From contig NZ_PNCI01000031.1 of the NCBI RefSeq assembly GCF_005887095.1, positions 1 to 64,000 of the forward strand: DNA of 64,000 bases, in the 5' to 3' direction. The stretch is from Pseudoalteromonas rubra (GTDB lineage: Bacteria; Pseudomonadota; Gammaproteobacteria; Enterobacterales; Alteromonadaceae). Shown piece by piece: positions 61,581 through 64,000 of the stretch. Under the pieces are notes generated by a model, which was given only the letters and a program-made list of their open reading frames with translations, searched no databases and was not told the DNA's origin. A program made the translations under genes and the position numbers. How positions within the stretch are numbered: the first letter of the stretch is position 1; each line of letters starts with the position of its first letter.

Positions 61581-62672
61581 ATGCATATTTCCGCACGCGT
61601 AATCGCAAGCGTCATGCTAATCACCGCAATGTTGCTTTACTCACACTCGGGATTAGCGCAAACCACACAGGTTGAGGTTTACACACCCAGTGCCACAAAG
61701 CAACCCAAGGTAATGACCCTGAGCGGCTCAGTCGAAGCCAGACATAACGCACAACTGGCCAGTCAGGAATCTGGACTAGTGGAAGCTTTGCTTGTTGATG
61801 CGGGAGACACCGTCAGCAAAGGCGATCCATTGCTAAAGCTGGATGCCACACTGGCAGAGTTAAATCTGGCACAAGCCAGGGCCGGTGCGCAGGCTGCCGA
61901 GGTTTCGGTCAATGAGGCACAGCGTCTGCTTGATGAAGTTGCAGCCCTATCAAAAAAGCAAAGTGTGGCACAAACGCTGATTGGCGAGCGCACCGCAGCA
62001 CTGGCCAATGCGAAGGCTGAACAGGTAAAACAACAAGCACTGGTTGCCCTGGCACAGGAAAGACTACACCGTCATACGCTGTATGCCCCCTTTACAGGTG
62101 TAATTGGGCAACGTTCTGTGGATATGGGCGAGTGGGTCACACCGGGCAACCAGCTCTTTACTCTGGTCGCAGAATCAGACTTGCGCATTGTGGTCAATGT
62201 CCCGCAGGAGTACTTTCCTCTGTTACGTTCAACCGCCAGACTGCCGGTTATGGTTACGCCTGATATCAAGGCTGCTAAGCCCATCAAGGCTGAGATCAGC
62301 CGCATCGTTGCCGTCACAGATCCATCCAGCCGGACCTTTACGGCACACATAGATTTGACCGATACCATGATGGTCCATGCTCAGTTTACGCCAGGCATGT
62401 CGGCCCAGGCGGATCTGCTCCTGAGTGCACAAGACAGTGCCGTATGGATCCCCAAAAAGGCGGTTAAGCAGCACCCGGATGGCGGCAGCAGCGTGTTTAT
62501 TGCCGACAACAACACAGCCAAACGAAAAATGGTGACCATCACGGCTTCACGACCAGACTATGTTGCGGTAACAGGCCTGACAGGTAATGAGTCGGTGATC
62601 ACCACTGGTATCGAGCTGTTAAAAGAAGGCACACAACTGCAAATCAGCGCCAGGGCAGGGAATCTACAATGA
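61581..62672 (+). CDS. RND efflux periplasmic adaptor subunit
   Basis: A 363-residue membrane-fusion protein with an uncleaved or Sec signal (VIASVMLITAMLLYSHSGLA), the biotinyl-lipoyl-like half motifs (LASQESGLVEALLVDAGDTV and LYAPFTGVIGQRSVDMGEWV), a coiled-coil hairpin between residues about 100 and 155, and the beta-barrel and membrane-proximal domains after 200. It links an inner-membrane RND pump to an outer-membrane channel. Its stop overlaps the pump gene start (ATGA). A Fur-like box precedes it. Confidence 0.9.
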   Translation: MHISARVIASVMLITAMLLYSHSGLAQTTQVEVYTPSATKQPKVMTLSGSVEARHNAQLASQESGLVEALLVDAGDTVSKGDPLLKLDATLAELNLAQARAGAQAAEVSVNEAQRLLDEVAALSKKQSVAQTLIGERTAALANAKAEQVKQQALVALAQERLHRHTLYAPFTGVIGQRSVDMGEWVTPGNQLFTLVAESDLRIVVNVPQEYFPLLRSTARLPVMVTPDIKAAKPIKAEISRIVAVTDPSSRTFTAHIDLTDTMMVHAQFTPGMSAQADLLLSAQDSAVWIPKKAVKQHPDGGSSVFIADNNTAKRKMVTITASRPDYVAVTGLTGNESVITTGIELLKEGTQLQISARAGNLQ

Positions 62673-64000
62673 TTGAATCAGCGGTAAAACGCGGCACCCT
62701 AGTGGCCGTGGTGGTGCTGATCACCACCATTTTAGGCCTGGTATCAGCTTTGAACATTCCTGTACAAATGATCCCAGACCTGGAAGTAAGAACCATTACA
62801 GTACAAACGGGCTGGCCCGGTGCAACCCCGCAAGATGTGGAAAAAGAGATCCTGATAGAACAGGAGCGCTATCTGCGCAGCTTACCGAATCTGCAACGCA
62901 TGATCTCATTTGCCGAGATGGGTGAAGCCACCATAGAGCTGGAATTCCCTTTTGGAGTTGAGGTCAACGATGCCCTGATCCGGGTAAACAATGCCCTCAG
63001 CCAGGTACCCGCTTATCCGGAAAATGTCGACCAACCGAGGCTGTTTTCCAGCTCCTTTTCCAGCAACGCCTTTATGTTTTTCCTGCTTAAACCACAAGCC
63101 GGCAACCCATTACAACTGGACGTGGATCTGCTGCGGGATTACGCCGAAGACTACATTCGACCACGTATGGAAAGCGTCACAGGCGTCTCAGAAGTTCGCA
63201 TTGGCGGCGGTGCACAACGACAAATCCAGATTAAAGTCGATGCAGCGCGCCTGGCTCAGCGCGGCATTAGCCTGAGCGATGTCAGAACCGTGATCCGCGA
63301 CAGGAACCGCGATACCTCTGGCGGTGATATCGAAAGTGGCGAAAGCCGTTACCTGTTGCGTGTGATTGGCCGCTTTGAGCAACTCAATGAACTGGAAAAC
63401 CTGATCATCAAACGTGATGGCAATGCCAATGTATTGCTCAAAGATGTTGCCAATGTCACTCTGGATCACTTCGAAACCCGCGGTGTGAGCTATTCAAACG
63501 GCGAGCGCACTTTACGCCTGTCGGTACGGCGCGAAAGCGGCTCTAATGTATTAGATATCAAAGAGCAGATGCTGCCAGTGGTTGAGGAAATTAACCAACA
63601 ATTGCTCGCGCAAAATGGCCTGGAATTGAAATTACTGAGCGACGATGTCCGCTATGTAAAAAGCTCACTGGAGAACGTCTGGACTAACCTGGCGTTAGGT
63701 GCGCTGCTGGCCACCCTGGTGATGTACTTCTTCCTGCGTTCCGGGCGCGCGACACTGGTTGGTGTGATGGGGATCCCATTATGTACCATCGCTGCTTTTT
63801 TTGCCCTAATGAGTTTTGGCCGTACCATCAATGTAATCTCTCTGGCCGGGGTCGCCTTTGCCATCGGCATGACGGTGGACAACACCATAGTGGTGTTAGA
63901 ATCAATCGTTCAGGCCAAACGTGAAGGGATCAGCCGACGCTTAGCTGCCATCAATGGCGTGAAGGAAGTCTGGCCTGCAGTACTGGCATCAACCGCCACC
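62669..64000 (+). CDS. RND efflux transporter permease subunit (partial)
   Basis: The frame opens at ATG 62669 and runs off the window end (444 residues seen of about 1030). TM1 (TLVAVVVLITTILGLVSAL), the porter domain (PGATPQDVEKEILIEQERYL...SGVSEVRIGG-type segments) and TMs 2-4 are present. TM4 carries GVAFAIGMTVDNTIVVLE, with the Asp needed for proton relay. It belongs to the HAE/AcrB-like superfamily. The operon's Fur-like box suggests export of a siderophore or protection under iron limitation, which is inference. Confidence 0.9.
   Translation, partial: MIESAVKRGTLVAVVVLITTILGLVSALNIPVQMIPDLEVRTITVQTGWPGATPQDVEKEILIEQERYLRSLPNLQRMISFAEMGEATIELEFPFGVEVNDALIRVNNALSQVPAYPENVDQPRLFSSSFSSNAFMFFLLKPQAGNPLQLDVDLLRDYAEDYIRPRMESVTGVSEVRIGGGAQRQIQIKVDAARLAQRGISLSDVRTVIRDRNRDTSGGDIESGESRYLLRVIGRFEQLNELENLIIKRDGNANVLLKDVANVTLDHFETRGVSYSNGERTLRLSVRRESGSNVLDIKEQMLPVVEEINQQLLAQNGLELKLLSDDVRYVKSSLENVWTNLALGALLATLVMYFFLRSGRATLVGVMGIPLCTIAAFFALMSFGRTINVISLAGVAFAIGMTVDNTIVVLESIVQAKREGISRRLAAINGVKEVWPAVLASTAT

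Overview
The window reads as a chromosomal segment of a marine gammaproteobacterium, most likely Pseudoalteromonas or a close relative. This is inferred from the protein families, moderate GC content, Shine-Dalgarno-led genes and a 162-bp repeat with ATACCAATTT ends. Most of it is a mosaic of short operons and single genes for regulation, redox and detoxification chemistry, proteolysis and transport. I saw no rRNA, tRNA, CRISPR array, prophage or complete insertion sequence.

Layout. 0-8.2 kb: a partial gene end, a small secreted protein, a YebC/YeeN-family protein, a HAD phosphatase, a DUF2141 protein, a NIT-domain chemoreceptor, an SDR, a glutathione transferase and a DJ-1/PfpI protein. 8.6-15.8 kb: a lipoprotein hydrolase, a membrane protein, an S41 protease, a small peptide gene split by a MITE-like element, a lipoprotein amidohydrolase and an orphan FtsX/MacB-type permease. 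15.8-24 kb: a MATE pump with a divergent LysR, a second DJ-1 protein, an M3 metallopeptidase lipoprotein, a CheY-like protein, an acetyltransferase, an unlisted small membrane ORF, a broken acetyltransferase and an MBL hydrolase. 24-39 kb: a DUF4097-type repeat lipoprotein, an SDR-AraC operon behind a tandem operator, a TPR histidine kinase without a response regulator, a peroxiredoxin-glutaredoxin with a lipoamide-dehydrogenase-like enzyme, RidA, a cupin and a large alpha-2-macroglobulin. 39-41.9 kb: an arsenic-type locus (ArsR, flavoprotein, DUF318/ArsP permease) with three matching operators. 41.9-47.6 kb: two LysR regulators, a PEP-mutase/isocitrate-lyase family enzyme, and an MFS / AhpD-like / membrane / SCO operon.

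47.8-50.2 kb is an AT-rich island. It carries a C5-cytosine methyltransferase facing a NaeI-type restriction endonuclease, followed by a ribbon-helix-helix protein, a lysine-rich mini-protein and a palindromic operator. 50.4-57.6 kb holds an isochorismatase, a GlxA-like regulator, a peptide deformylase, an acetyltransferase and an SDR. Between them lies a zone of gene decay: truncated azoR, a lysR remnant, a frameshifted yciI and a second MITE copy.

57.8-64 kb holds two operons with Fur-box-like sites, DUF3649-PepSY-DUF3325 and an RND efflux adaptor plus pump (cut by the window end). Between them is a non-coding stretch with ten degenerate copies of a 20-bp motif, AGTTAGTAAA-N6-GATC, spaced at roughly whole helical turns. 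That array and the MITE-split, RiPP-precursor-like peptide gene are the least explained elements here.
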